From positions 1-27,379 of the forward strand of contig JBAYGX010000005.1 in the NCBI GenBank assembly GCA_041666465.1: a stretch of 27,379 bases of DNA, read 5' to 3'. The position numbers were made by a program, and so were the translations under genes. The stretch comes from XYC2-FULL-41-22 sp041666465. Its GTDB lineage: Bacteria > Patescibacteriota > Gracilibacteria > UBA1369 > UBA12470. Below the pieces are notes generated by a model. That model was not told the origin of the DNA. It made no database searches and saw only the letters and a program-made list of their open reading frames with translations. Below are positions 1 to 6,520 of this stretch, piece after piece; position 1 is the stretch's first letter, and each line of letters starts with the position of its first letter.

Positions 1-1
1 A

Positions 2-334
2 TATCTGTTATCGGCAGGTTATTACGATGCTTATTATAAGAAGGCTCAGCAGGTTAGGACTCTTATTATTCAGGATTTTGACAGGGTGTTTAAGGATGTG
101 GATGTTTTGTGTGCTCCGGTTTCGCCATTTCCTGCGTTTAAATTGGGTGAAAATCTTGCCAATCCTTTGGCTATGTATATGGCTGATGCGCTTACGATTC
201 CTGCGAGTGCTGCCGGTTTACCGGCTTTGTCTGTGCCTTGCGGTATGTCTAAAAGTGGATTACCGATCGGAATGCAGGTGATAGGGAGGCAGTTTGAGGA
301 AGAGGTGGTGATGAGGGTAGCTAACAGCTTATAG
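2..334 (+). CDS. gatA: GatA, glutamyl-tRNA(Gln) amidotransferase subunit A, C-terminal part
   Basis: Only the last ~110 codons are present; the gene enters from the left edge in frame 2. GatA is the amidase subunit of GatCAB, which converts Glu-tRNA(Gln) (and often Asp-tRNA(Asn)) to the amidated form. The visible piece opens with the family signature LSAGYYDAYY, followed by KAQQVRTLI, PVSPFPAFKLGE, ANPLAMYMAD, LPALSVPCG and GLPIGMQVIG, all typical of the C-terminal third of GatA. The catalytic Ser-cisSer-Lys region lies outside the window. The protein stops right after MRVANSL. Most GatA proteins run some 15-20 residues further, so the end looks shortened. The last codons and the TAG lie inside a 7-bp repeat array that continues past the stop. 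Identity is very secure. Confidence 0.95.
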   Translation, partial: YLLSAGYYDAYYKKAQQVRTLIIQDFDRVFKDVDVLCAPVSPFPAFKLGENLANPLAMYMADALTIPASAAGLPALSVPCGMSKSGLPIGMQVIGRQFEEEVVMRVANSL

Positions 335-348
335 TTAACAGCTAACAG
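319..348 (+). repeat. Heptamer tandem array, AGYTNAC type
   Basis: Four 7-bp units in a row (AGCTAAC, AGCTTAT, AGTTAAC, AGCTAAC) plus two bases. The array begins inside the last codons of gatA, contains its TAG stop and extends 14 bp beyond it. Related arrays with the same period occur at 5683, 7555 and 25476. Confidence 0.75.
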
Positions 349-364
349 AAAAATGCAAGATTAG

Positions 365-386
365 GGTGAGAAATTGCCATTTCACC
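365..386 (+). other. Small imperfect hairpin between gatA and the next gene
   Basis: GGTGA at 365-369 can pair with TCACC at 382-386, with further A-T pairing around a TGCC loop and a small bulge. No T-run follows, so this is not a convincing intrinsic terminator. It ends 27 bp before the -35 box of the following promoter. Confidence 0.3.
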
Positions 387-412
387 ATGATTTGTTTGAC
401 AAATAAGAAATT

Positions 413-442
413 TTGCATATTATTGCGACTCGTTTTTATAAT
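413..442 (+). promoter_or_regulatory. Promoter TTGCAT-18-TATAAT
   Basis: TTGCAT at 413-418 and TATAAT at 437-442 are separated by 18 bp. Transcription would start near 449, only ~6 nt before the ATG at 455. The promoter occupies the first codons of the longer reading frame that could start with TTG at 413, which argues against that start. Confidence 0.65.
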
Positions 443-454
443 AAATCAAATGAT

Positions 455-1588
455 ATGGATGAATCGCCGATACTGGTAACGACTGAAGTTGTTAATGAAG
501 ATCCTCGTTTGACTGAATGGCTTCAAGAAATAGCTACGGTAAAAGAATCGTTTGAAAAAGTTGAAGCGACTGTTGCTATTGAGATGCTTGGTACGGTTGA
601 AAGTTTTGTTGGGCGGGCTTTTGAAGATGATGGTTTGGAAGCTGCTGATGTTCCTGCAGAGCTTGCGAAGTATATGGCTGATTTCAGGAGATTTATCTCT
701 AGTGAAGAAGGGCGTTTGGTTTTTTCTCCGATTAATAGTCCGAAGCTTCTTGTTCCATCATTGTCGGTTTCCGGGGTGTCAGATGGAAGTCCTCTTATTG
801 ATTTGTTTTTGAGAATTTCTAAACTTTCTCAATTTCGTGGGATTTTGGAAGAACATTTGATTCGTTCCAAACTGGTTTCTGCTGAAGCTGTTGAGAAAAT
901 GAGGATTGTTTCACCCGAGATTATGGAAATGATTAGACAGGGTGATCCACAAGCTATTCGAAGAGAAGAGCATCCGCTTGTGGATTTTTCACATAGATTT
1001 CTTTGGTCGATTTATTCCAGAATTCAGGCGTATTTTGTTGCTATTAAGGGTTTGGGAATTGCGCAAGATTATCTCAAAGAAAAAGAGCCTAAAGACGTGG
1101 CTCCTATCGTTGAAAGAAAGCAGAGAAGACCTAAAAAAGTTGTGTCTGTATCATTGGAGCAAAGCGCAGGTTCTGTTGTCCCTGTTGTAAATAGCCCTGC
1201 TGAAGTTCCAATTGCGCCAGTCGTATTAGAACGACGAGATGTATCTGTTGCAGATAGTCCCGATGTTGTCCGTTGTTTGACAGGTAAAAGAGTTGCTGTT
1301 TTTGGTCGGCCTTTTGGTTCTCTAATGGGTATTTTAAAAGATAAAGGTGTTGTTATTACCAGAATTGAAGATAGGGAAGATTTGAGTACCTTGGATGTTG
1401 GTGAATATGATGCCGTTTTAGTTTTGGCTTCTGATCGAATTCGTCGAGCTTTTTTGAGAATTGTTGATGAAAGTATAATGCCTGTTTTTGCAGAAAATGA
1501 TGAAACGGCCGGTGCTCTTGTAAGACGTTTGAATGATGAGTTCGGGAAATTGGAGAGTAAGAGGGTTGGTGCTGTTAAGAATGGGTAG
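455..1588 (+). CDS. Hypothetical protein with helical N-terminus and C-terminal alpha/beta domain
   Basis: A 377-residue protein that I do not recognise. Residues 1-225 look helical, with no signal peptide or membrane segment. A basic, Pro/Val-rich linker (around KQRRPKK and VVPVVNSPAEVP) leads to a C-terminal alpha/beta domain from about residue 277: GKRVAVFG, then an alternating helix/strand pattern, DVGEYDAVLVLASD, and a last strand near IMPVFAEND. This resembles Rossmann-like folds and weakly the DUF2325 family; that is inference. The frame could open at TTG 413, but that codon is part of a -35 box, so ATG 455 is chosen. The N-terminus (M-D-E-SPIL) and overall layout match the next gene (M-A-Q-SPIL), suggesting tandem paralogs. 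Probably cytoplasmic; function unknown. Confidence 0.75.
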   Translation: MDESPILVTTEVVNEDPRLTEWLQEIATVKESFEKVEATVAIEMLGTVESFVGRAFEDDGLEAADVPAELAKYMADFRRFISSEEGRLVFSPINSPKLLVPSLSVSGVSDGSPLIDLFLRISKLSQFRGILEEHLIRSKLVSAEAVEKMRIVSPEIMEMIRQGDPQAIRREEHPLVDFSHRFLWSIYSRIQAYFVAIKGLGIAQDYLKEKEPKDVAPIVERKQRRPKKVVSVSLEQSAGSVVPVVNSPAEVPIAPVVLERRDVSVADSPDVVRCLTGKRVAVFGRPFGSLMGILKDKGVVITRIEDREDLSTLDVGEYDAVLVLASDRIRRAFLRIVDESIMPVFAENDETAGALVRRLNDEFGKLESKRVGAVKNG

Positions 1589-1602
1589 TGGTTGTGAGTT
1601 TT

Positions 1603-1608
1603 TATAAA
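1603..1608 (+). promoter_or_regulatory. Possible -10 box TATAAA before second paralog
   Basis: TTTTTATAAATTAA lies 21 bp (first T of TATAAA to A of ATG) before the chosen start at 1624. The same sequence at the same distance precedes glutamine synthetase (4204 to 4225). No good -35 is visible at 17 bp, so this may be a weak internal promoter in an operon. Confidence 0.35.
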
Positions 1609-1623
1609 TTAATTTTCAGAAAT

Positions 1624-2724
1624 ATGGCTCAATCTCCTATATTACAAGAAGGACAAGAAGGTTCGAAAGTCCCGGATTTGTTGTCAAATTCACTGATTGG
1701 GCTTGCCAGGATGGTTCGTTCCACAGGTGATCAGGCTTTTCTTGCTTGGTTGGAGGATAGCGGGCTTGCTAGCGTATTAACGGCTCCTGATTTTGACGAA
1801 ATGAAATTAATTGGAGCTGTTCAATGGGCGCTTAAAGAATTTCCTTGTAGTAGTCCGTTAATGCCTTCGATTCAACGTGATGTTGATGCTATTGCGCAAG
1901 CTTCTGAGGCTTATGAAATGGCAGCGCTTGAAGCACAGATTGTACGGATTGATGATTTAATCAAGGCGCATAAAGGCGTGGCTCGTAGGGTAAGAGGTCA
2001 GTTAAGGGATGTTCGTAGAGAGGGTAGAAGGGGAGTACTTGGTAGGCGGTTTGGTAGAGAGCAATTAATACCCGTACGGGTTGGTTTAGATATGCTTGAA
2101 GGTGGAGTGGACATTGTATTGGAAGTAGCTCCTTTGGCTGATGTGGTTCGAGATAGAGCGGATAGAATAGCCAGTTCGTTGGAAGTTTTTCGTGACGCTC
2201 AAAGATTACTTGCTTTGAGTCGGAAAAGACTTGCTGAATTGAAGAAGCCCAAACCTGTCGAGAAAGGTGATCCTGGTCTTGGTAGCGATGTCGATGGAGC
2301 TCTAGGCGATAGTTTTGAGGAGCCTCCTGTTCCAGATGTGCCTTGTCTTGAGAGTTTACAAGGTGTTCGTATTGCCTTGGTTTGTTTTCGTGCTAATTCT
2401 ACAGAGGATTTAGGGGCATTAAGATATATCGATTTGCAGCGTTCTTTGGAGAAAGCCGGTGCTTCTGTTCGTCTGTGTACGAGTTTAAATCCATCTGCCG
2501 AAGGCAGTGTTGGTAAATTCGCTTATGATGTTGTTGTGGTTGTTGAGGGATCTGCGAGGGGTGTTTGTGCAAATGGCACTCCGGCGGTTGATTTTGGAAT
2601 TATGCCTAAACCTTCAAAATTTGCGAAAGAAGTTTTGGTAAAGGTTAATAAAAGAGGTGGTGTTGAAGGGGTTATAGAACGGTTAAGAGCGAATGCCATG
2701 GAGGCGGTTGAGGTTGAAAAGTAG
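1624..2724 (+). CDS. Hypothetical protein, likely paralog of the upstream gene
   Basis: A 366-residue protein of unknown function. Residues 1-215 are helical and charged, with a very basic stretch (RRVRGQLRDVRREGRR) that could contact nucleic acid or another acidic partner; that is inference. A Pro/Asp/Gly linker (near EEPPVPDVP) leads to a C-terminal alpha/beta domain from about residue 247: GVRIALVCF, an amphipathic helix with LQRSLEKAGASVRL, then the strand FAYDVVVVVEG. Layout and the SPIL start motif match the preceding protein; only 35 bp separate the genes. A longer frame from GTG 1588 overlaps the upstream stop and adds a poor 12-residue extension, so ATG 1624 is preferred. No signal peptide or membrane segment is seen. 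Confidence 0.75.
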   Translation: MAQSPILQEGQEGSKVPDLLSNSLIGLARMVRSTGDQAFLAWLEDSGLASVLTAPDFDEMKLIGAVQWALKEFPCSSPLMPSIQRDVDAIAQASEAYEMAALEAQIVRIDDLIKAHKGVARRVRGQLRDVRREGRRGVLGRRFGREQLIPVRVGLDMLEGGVDIVLEVAPLADVVRDRADRIASSLEVFRDAQRLLALSRKRLAELKKPKPVEKGDPGLGSDVDGALGDSFEEPPVPDVPCLESLQGVRIALVCFRANSTEDLGALRYIDLQRSLEKAGASVRLCTSLNPSAEGSVGKFAYDVVVVVEGSARGVCANGTPAVDFGIMPKPSKFAKEVLVKVNKRGGVEGVIERLRANAMEAVEVEK

Positions 2725-2773
2725 ATTAGGCAACGTTTTTGGAGGTGTTGCTGGTGGGTTTTGTGAAAATGTA

Positions 2774-2802
2774 TTGACATAGAATGGATCGCTGTATAGA
2801 AT
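2774..2802 (+). promoter_or_regulatory. Promoter TTGACA-17-TAGAAT
   Basis: TTGACA at 2774-2779 and TAGAAT at 2797-2802 are separated by 17 bp, a near-consensus housekeeping promoter. The ATG at 2803 touches the -10 box and would lie upstream of the expected transcription start near 2809, so the next in-frame ATG at 2839 is the better start. Confidence 0.65.
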
Positions 2803-2838
2803 ATGCGGGCTGAAAAATTATTTTTTAATTCCAAATGT

Positions 2839-3225
2839 ATGCCGACTCGGACTTATGAAGCTGTTAATAATAGGAGTGGAGGGAATAGAGTCAGGGAGCA
2901 GATTGGTGTTTTTGCTGGTAAGAAGATGTTTTTGGAAAAAGTATTAGAGCATAGTGCTGATGGGGATAGTGTCCGTGTTCAGCGTGCTTCTGCTTTTGTT
3001 GATAGATCTCGTGGAGCTGATGTGGCTGATGGAGGAGGTACCGCTTTTGTTGATAGATCTCGTGGAGCTGATGTGGTTGATGGAGGAGGTACCGCTCCTT
3101 TGACACAAATGGAAAAATTCGGGATGAGATTTCCAGGAACGGTTCCTGTTGCAATGCGTTATATGATTAGGGAAGAATTGAGAGGTAGAGTATTTGGTGC
3201 GAGTTCTGAAATTGGTAATATTTAA
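2839..3225 (+). CDS. Small hypothetical protein with a 17-residue tandem repeat
   Basis: A 128-residue basic protein that I do not recognise. Its middle carries two tandem copies of a 17-residue unit (AFVDRSRGADVxDGGGT, x = A then V) from an almost perfect 51-bp duplication at 2992-3093. The flanking parts (GGNRVREQIGVFAGKKM and MRFPGTVPVAMRYMIREEL) have no recognised motif, signal peptide or membrane segment. The start is chosen from the promoter position; the ATG at 2803 would add 12 residues. It follows the two paralogs on the same strand but has its own promoter, and its stop is 2 bp from the stop of the convergent regulator gene. Because the reverse strand is also open here, confidence that it is translated is moderate. 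Confidence 0.55.
   Translation: MPTRTYEAVNNRSGGNRVREQIGVFAGKKMFLEKVLEHSADGDSVRVQRASAFVDRSRGADVADGGGTAFVDRSRGADVVDGGGTAPLTQMEKFGMRFPGTVPVAMRYMIREELRGRVFGASSEIGNI
2992..3093 (+). repeat. Two-copy 51-bp tandem duplication inside a gene
   Basis: Copies at 2992-3042 and 3043-3093 differ at one visible position (a C/T change giving Ala versus Val). The period of 51 bp keeps the frame and encodes a 17-residue unit. The near identity points to a recent duplication. Confidence 0.85.
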
Positions 3226-3227
3226 AT

Positions 3228-3953
3228 TTATCTCCCTGCAAACTCCCAAGCCATCTTGAAGATGGCTCTTTGGGTTTTGACGATACTTTCGTTTTCGATA
3301 ATCATGCCGGTTGGTTTTGGAGAAAAAGAGATGATTGCGATTTTGTTGTCGTAAATGTTGATTTCGTTCGAGAAGTCGAAGGCGTCTTTATCTATTAATC
3401 TGATTTCGCGATAGCAGTTCCAGTCATCAGCCTTTACTCTTTTGCCTTCTTCGTCATTGGCTGAAATGCCTCGGAGGTAAATTTTTCGTTTAACTCTCTC
3501 CTCAACATATTCGCGATCGTATTCCGGCCAGGTTAATCTGATGCTTCTTGAGTCGACATAGTTTAAGATTTCAGTTTTTGAGTTTAAGGTGTCCAAATAA
3601 ATTTTCTTGATGCTTTCGATGCCTTCGAAGTATTGCAGTTGAGGATATGTTGATTCTCCTTTTAACAGTTTGAAATCCGGGAGGGATTTTCGTAGGTCGC
3701 GGGCGCGAGCGCGGAAATCGAGTGCGATTATTTCCGGATCGACTGCGTCGAAATACAGTGAATCTTTTCTGTTGTGTTTGGTTATGAATCCTTTTTGCAT
3801 CAATTTTTCCAGGATGTCATAAGCTGTTACTCGGTTTAGTCCTGCTTTTTTTGCTATTTTTGATACCGGAGATGACCCTAATGAGAGTATAGATAAATAA
3901 ATTTTTGCTTCCTTGTTCGTTAGACCTATATTTTCGAGTATTTTTTGTAGCAT
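3228..3953 (-). CDS. TrmB-like winged-helix transcriptional regulator
   Basis: A 241-residue protein. Residues ~1-65 form a winged helix of the TrmB type: IGLTNKEAKIYLSIL, then a recognition region SKIAKKAGLNRVTAYDIL and the wing LMQKGFITKHNRKDSLYF. The rest (around YPQLQYFEGIESIKKIYLDTL, then IRLIDKDAFDFSNEI and IYDNKIAIISF) matches the effector half seen in many TrmB-like regulators of uncultured bacteria. TrmB is a sugar-responsive regulator in archaea; the ligand here is unknown. TTG at 3959 in frame would make the protein two residues longer, but ATG 3953 is the usual choice. The gene is divergent from glutamine synthetase, so control of glnA is a reasonable guess only. No SD is visible. 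Confidence 0.85.
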   Translation of the reverse strand: MLQKILENIGLTNKEAKIYLSILSLGSSPVSKIAKKAGLNRVTAYDILEKLMQKGFITKHNRKDSLYFDAVDPEIIALDFRARARDLRKSLPDFKLLKGESTYPQLQYFEGIESIKKIYLDTLNSKTEILNYVDSRSIRLTWPEYDREYVEERVKRKIYLRGISANDEEGKRVKADDWNCYREIRLIDKDAFDFSNEINIYDNKIAIISFSPKPTGMIIENESIVKTQRAIFKMAWEFAGR

Positions 3954-3993
3954 TGTCAAGTGGGATTTTGTTGTAGAAAAGTCCGACAGTAGG

Positions 3994-4023
3994 AGTGTAG
4001 AACGGATGTGGGGGAGTGGTCAA
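3994..4023 (-). promoter_or_regulatory. Promoter of the TrmB-like gene, TTGACC-18-TACACT
   Basis: On the minus strand TTGACC (4023-4018) and TACACT (3999-3994) are 18 bp apart, predicting a start near 3987 and a leader of ~34 nt before ATG 3953. The rest of the 271-bp region 3954-4224 carries no convincing gene; it holds this promoter and the upstream sequences of glnA. Confidence 0.5.
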
Positions 4024-4203
4024 GTAGTTGGGGTTGGTTGTTGTTTTTCTTCCTGAAGATAAAATATGGTAAGGCGCAATGGAGCGTTCCGTAAGCTGTA
4101 TTTCACTAGTTCTTGTCGCGAATTTTGACACCCGGAATTTCAACTCAAAAATCATCTTTATATGTTTTTATCAATTGTGGTATTTGTTGGCTCGTAAGAT
4201 TTT

Positions 4204-4209
4204 TATAAA
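4204..4209 (+). promoter_or_regulatory. -10 box TATAAA of glutamine synthetase
   Basis: TTTTTATAAACTAA sits 21 bp before the glnA ATG, predicting a leader of ~9 nt with no SD. The -35 is unclear: TTGTTG at 4184-4189 is only 14 bp away. The same -10 block at the same distance occurs before the gene at 1624. Confidence 0.45.
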
Positions 4210-4224
4210 CTAACCCTCAAAAAC

Positions 4225-5610
4225 ATGGTTGGTAACGAATACGCTTATAAAAAGCGAGCAGGTATTACTAAGGATGATGTTTTGAAAATGTGTGAAGATC
4301 AGAAGGTCAAGTATGTGAATATGCAGTTCGTTGATATTCTCGGGATGGTAAAAGCGTTGACGATTCCGGTTCATAAATTGAGCGATGCTATAGATAGAAA
4401 TGTTTGGTTTGATGGATCTTCAATTGAGGGTTTCATGAGAATTCAAGAGAGTGATATGTACCTTAAGCCTGATTTGGATACTTTTGCTATTCTTCCGTGG
4501 ACTAAGGGTAGGGAAGATGTGACCGCGAGGATTATTTGTGATGTTTATTTGCCAAGCGGTGAGCCTTTCCCTGGGGATCCGAGAGGAGTTCTTAAGAGAC
4601 AACTTAAGAAAGCTGAAGAGATGGGTTTTAAATTTAATACCGGTCCGGAATTGGAGTTTTTCTTGTTTAAAAAAGGTGACGAAGGTCAATTGAAACCGCT
4701 TCCAAATGATCGTGCCAAGTATTTCGATCAGACGAATGATTTGGCGATTGAAATTAGAAATGATATGAGTTTTGCTCTTGATCAGATGGGAATTGAGGTT
4801 GAGGCTCTTCATCATGAATGTGCGCCGGGTCAGCACGAGATTGATTTTAAGTATGGTGATGCGTTATCGATAGCTGATGATGCTGTTACTTTCAAAATTG
4901 TTCTCAAGGCGATTGCTGCAAAATATGGCTTGTTCGCGACATTTATGGCTAAGCCTATGACTGGTCAGAGCGGTAGCGGTATGCATGTTCATCAAAGTTT
5001 GACTTCAATAGAAACAGGTAAAAATCTTTTTTATGATGAGAATGCTCACAATCAATATAATTTAAGCCAAATGGCATTATCTTTTGTTGCCGGTCAGCTT
5101 GAGCATATTAAGTCTATGAATGTTATTACAAATCCGACTGTAAATTCTTACAAGAGGCTTGTTGTTGGTTATGAAGCGCCGGTTTATATCGCATGGGCTC
5201 GTAAAAACAGATCTGCGCTTATCAGAGTACCTATGGTTACTCCTGCAACAGCACCTCATGCTACAAGATGCGAACTCCGATGTCCGGATCCTATGGCAAA
5301 TCCTTATTTGGCTTTCTCTGTTATGCTTGCTGCCGGGCTTGATGGTGTGAAGAGAGGAATTATGCCTCCTGCTCCTGTTGAGGAAGATATTTATGAGTTA
5401 ACGACTGAACGAGCTGCTGAATTGGGAGTCGATTCTTTGAATGAAAATCTTATTGTCGCTTTGAGAAAGTTGGAAAAAGATACTGTTGTCAGAGAGGCGC
5501 TTGGTGAGCATGTTTATCAGGCGTTTAAACGAGTTAAAACTGCAGAATGGGATAGATATAGAATGACTGTGAGTGAATGGGAGTTGGGGGAGTATTTGAG
5601 GGGGTATTGA
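4225..5610 (+). CDS. glnA: Glutamine synthetase, type I
   Basis: A 461-residue class I glutamine synthetase making glutamine from glutamate, ammonia and ATP in the cytoplasm, normally as a dodecamer. The N-terminal beta-grasp domain ends with VWFDGSSIEGF (61-70). Catalytic-domain motifs follow in order: GPELEFFLF (140-148, Mg ligands), HHECAPGQHE (196-205), KPMTGQSGSGMHVHQ (243-257, active-site His) and NPTVNSYKRL (303-312, glutamate flap). Length fits the GSI-alpha group (~445 residues). The usual adenylylation segment NLYDLP is absent (here DIYELT), so GlnE-type control is unlikely. The nearby TrmB-like gene is divergent. The gene has its own -10 box and no SD. Immediately after the TGA stop lies a 25-bp repeat also found at the end of the WecA-like gene. 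Identity is secure. Confidence 0.97.
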   Translation: MVGNEYAYKKRAGITKDDVLKMCEDQKVKYVNMQFVDILGMVKALTIPVHKLSDAIDRNVWFDGSSIEGFMRIQESDMYLKPDLDTFAILPWTKGREDVTARIICDVYLPSGEPFPGDPRGVLKRQLKKAEEMGFKFNTGPELEFFLFKKGDEGQLKPLPNDRAKYFDQTNDLAIEIRNDMSFALDQMGIEVEALHHECAPGQHEIDFKYGDALSIADDAVTFKIVLKAIAAKYGLFATFMAKPMTGQSGSGMHVHQSLTSIETGKNLFYDENAHNQYNLSQMALSFVAGQLEHIKSMNVITNPTVNSYKRLVVGYEAPVYIAWARKNRSALIRVPMVTPATAPHATRCELRCPDPMANPYLAFSVMLAAGLDGVKRGIMPPAPVEEDIYELTTERAAELGVDSLNENLIVALRKLEKDTVVREALGEHVYQAFKRVKTAEWDRYRMTVSEWELGEYLRGY

Positions 5611-5617
5611 AGAAGTG

Positions 5618-5642
5618 GGGGAAGTGGAAGAAGTGACATAGT
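5618..5642 (+). repeat. 25-bp gene-end repeat, copy 1
   Basis: A purine-rich 25-bp sequence beginning GGGGAAGTGG and ending GACATAGT, identical to 27211-27235. It starts 8 bp after the glnA stop. A shorter relative lacking 9 internal bases is at 6383-6398. Confidence 0.85.
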
Positions 5643-5675
5643 GAAGAGGGGAGCTGGAAACGGTTCTCCTCTTTA
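5641..5675 (+). terminator. Possible weak terminator after glnA
   Basis: AAGAGGGGAG near 5644-5653 can fold on CTCCTCTT near 5667-5674 with a two-base bulge, giving about 8 pairs. Only a short TTT follows, so termination is uncertain. Confidence 0.3.
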
Positions 5676-5682
5676 AGTTGTT

Positions 5683-5710
5683 AGTTACCAGTTGTCAGTT
5701 ATCAGTTGTT
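5683..5710 (+). repeat. Heptamer tandem array, AGTTNYY type
   Basis: Four 7-bp units (AGTTACC, AGTTGTC, AGTTATC, AGTTGTT). The second and third units contain the TTGTCA -35 box of the downstream gene, so the array forms part of a promoter. Confidence 0.8.
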
Positions 5711-5720
5711 CCGGTATAAT
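5692..5720 (+). promoter_or_regulatory. Promoter TTGTCA-17-TATAAT
   Basis: TTGTCA at 5692-5697 and a perfect TATAAT at 5715-5720 with 17-bp spacing. Start expected near 5727, giving a ~17-nt A/T-only leader before ATG 5744 without an SD. A TTG at 5735 in frame lies in this leader and is not the likely start. Confidence 0.75.
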
Positions 5721-5743
5721 TAACAGATATAAAATTGTTTATT

Positions 5744-6397
5744 ATGCCAGGACCTGACGGACAGGAAAAATATGAGGAAAGAGCTTGTGCCGAGTGGGAG
5801 CAGTATGTCGATGACGTGATTACACCTTTGGCTGATGTGCCGGCTGAATGTATGCATCAAGGTCCGACATTTATGGCTCCTATGAGAGATGGTGGGCAAT
5901 TAATTTGCGAGACTTGTTATTATAATTTTAATTATGGAAATACTTTTTTGGATGTTGAGCCGGTTGTTTCCGGTGGTGTTGGTGTAAGGCATGTTTTGAT
6001 GGCAAAGAATCAAAATGGTGAAATGGTTGGCATAAGGCGTTCAACCATATCTTATGTTGAGGGTGCTTATGATAGGTTTGAGGTTGGATCAAAAGTAATT
6101 GTTAAATATCGTGGGCGTGGATTGGCTAGTGCGGTTGAAAATGCCTTTTCTCAAGTTTTGCAGTGGTGGGCTGATACTTTCAAAAAAGATGTTGTTGAGC
6201 GTGCCAGTAATGAGAATTTGTCAAATCTTTATGAAGCGCGTATTGCAGTTAATGAAGGGTATGGGGATCCTTCATTTGTTACTCATCTCGAAGAAGAACA
6301 GCGAAGATGGCAGACTCTTTATGGGGATAGTGGGAAGATGGGTTTTGAAAAAGGGAAGAGGGTGTTTAAGCCGAAGGAAGTAGGGGAAGTGACATAG
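5744..6397 (+). CDS. Putative GNAT-like acetyltransferase
   Basis: A 217-residue soluble protein. The C-terminal half resembles the GNAT acyl-CoA-binding fold: the strand SKVIVKYRGRGLAS supplies an R-G-R-G-L-A version of the (Q/R)xxGx(G/A) pyrophosphate-binding motif A at the head of a helix (VENAFSQVLQWW). Then come VVERASNENLSNLYEARIAVNEGY, similar to the N-x-x-(A/S)xxLYExxGF motif B, and a long basic tail. The N-terminal part contains several Cys and His (ECMHQG, ICETCYYNF) that could bind a metal; no clear finger spacing is evident. The acceptor substrate is unknown. The last codons (EVGEVT) are read from a variant of the 25-bp gene-end repeat. It has its own promoter. Alternative: an unrelated alpha/beta protein. 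Confidence 0.55.
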   Translation: MPGPDGQEKYEERACAEWEQYVDDVITPLADVPAECMHQGPTFMAPMRDGGQLICETCYYNFNYGNTFLDVEPVVSGGVGVRHVLMAKNQNGEMVGIRRSTISYVEGAYDRFEVGSKVIVKYRGRGLASAVENAFSQVLQWWADTFKKDVVERASNENLSNLYEARIAVNEGYGDPSFVTHLEEEQRRWQTLYGDSGKMGFEKGKRVFKPKEVGEVT

Positions 6398-6398
6398 T
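6383..6398 (+). repeat. Gene-end repeat, shortened copy
   Basis: GGGGAAGTGACATAGT equals the 25-bp repeat at 5618 minus 9 internal bases (GGAAGAAGT, itself a part repeat). It overlaps the last codons and the TAG stop (6395-6397) of the GNAT-like gene. Confidence 0.7.
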
Positions 6399-6449
6399 GA
6401 AATACATGTTTGAATTGATTCTCTTCAATCTGCTGACTTCTTTCAAGAG

Positions 6450-6520
6450 GAGATTGCATACGCAATCGATCTTATAGTATGGGCCGTCCGGTCGCCTGCG
6501 GCGACCTACCGGCCTGCTTC
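6450..6520 (-). repeat. Hairpin-rich dispersed repeat, copy 1, overlapping the holA 3' end
   Basis: About 71 bp with two hairpins: GATTGC-ATAC-GCAATC at 6452-6467, and a strong one at 6482-6514 in which GGTCGCC/GGCGACC close a three-base loop inside GGCCG/CGGCC. A related copy is at 7639-7703. In the minus-strand transcript it begins within the last holA codons, so the TAG of holA (6508-6506) is part of the repeat. No T-run follows, so it may act as an mRNA 3' end stabiliser or weak terminator; that is inference. Confidence 0.75.

Noticed and set aside
2523..2834. Minus-strand open frame opposite the second paralog
   Set aside because: Low-complexity Ser/Thr translation that mirrors the plus-strand gene; no family features.
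2944..3249. Minus-strand frames over the 51-bp repeat
   Set aside because: His/Ser-rich shadows created by the duplicated DNA; the + frame has a promoter and fits the convergent arrangement.
3817..4155. Minus-strand frame running from the TrmB gene into the glnA upstream region
   Set aside because: Overlaps the regulator in another frame and has no domain-like pattern; the area is better explained by divergent promoters.
4225..5610. Possible UGA-recoding (Gly) as in Gracilibacteria
   Set aside because: TGA falls exactly at the conserved end of glutamine synthetase, tpiA and murE, and no in-frame TGA interrupts conserved genes.
5641..5743. Small gene between glnA and the GNAT-like gene
   Set aside because: The region is filled by a gene-end repeat, a heptamer array and a promoter; no frame of useful length.
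6452..6514. Bidirectional rho-independent terminator between the GNAT-like gene and holA
   Set aside because: Stems are strong but no T-run follows on either strand, and a second copy shows it is a dispersed repeat.
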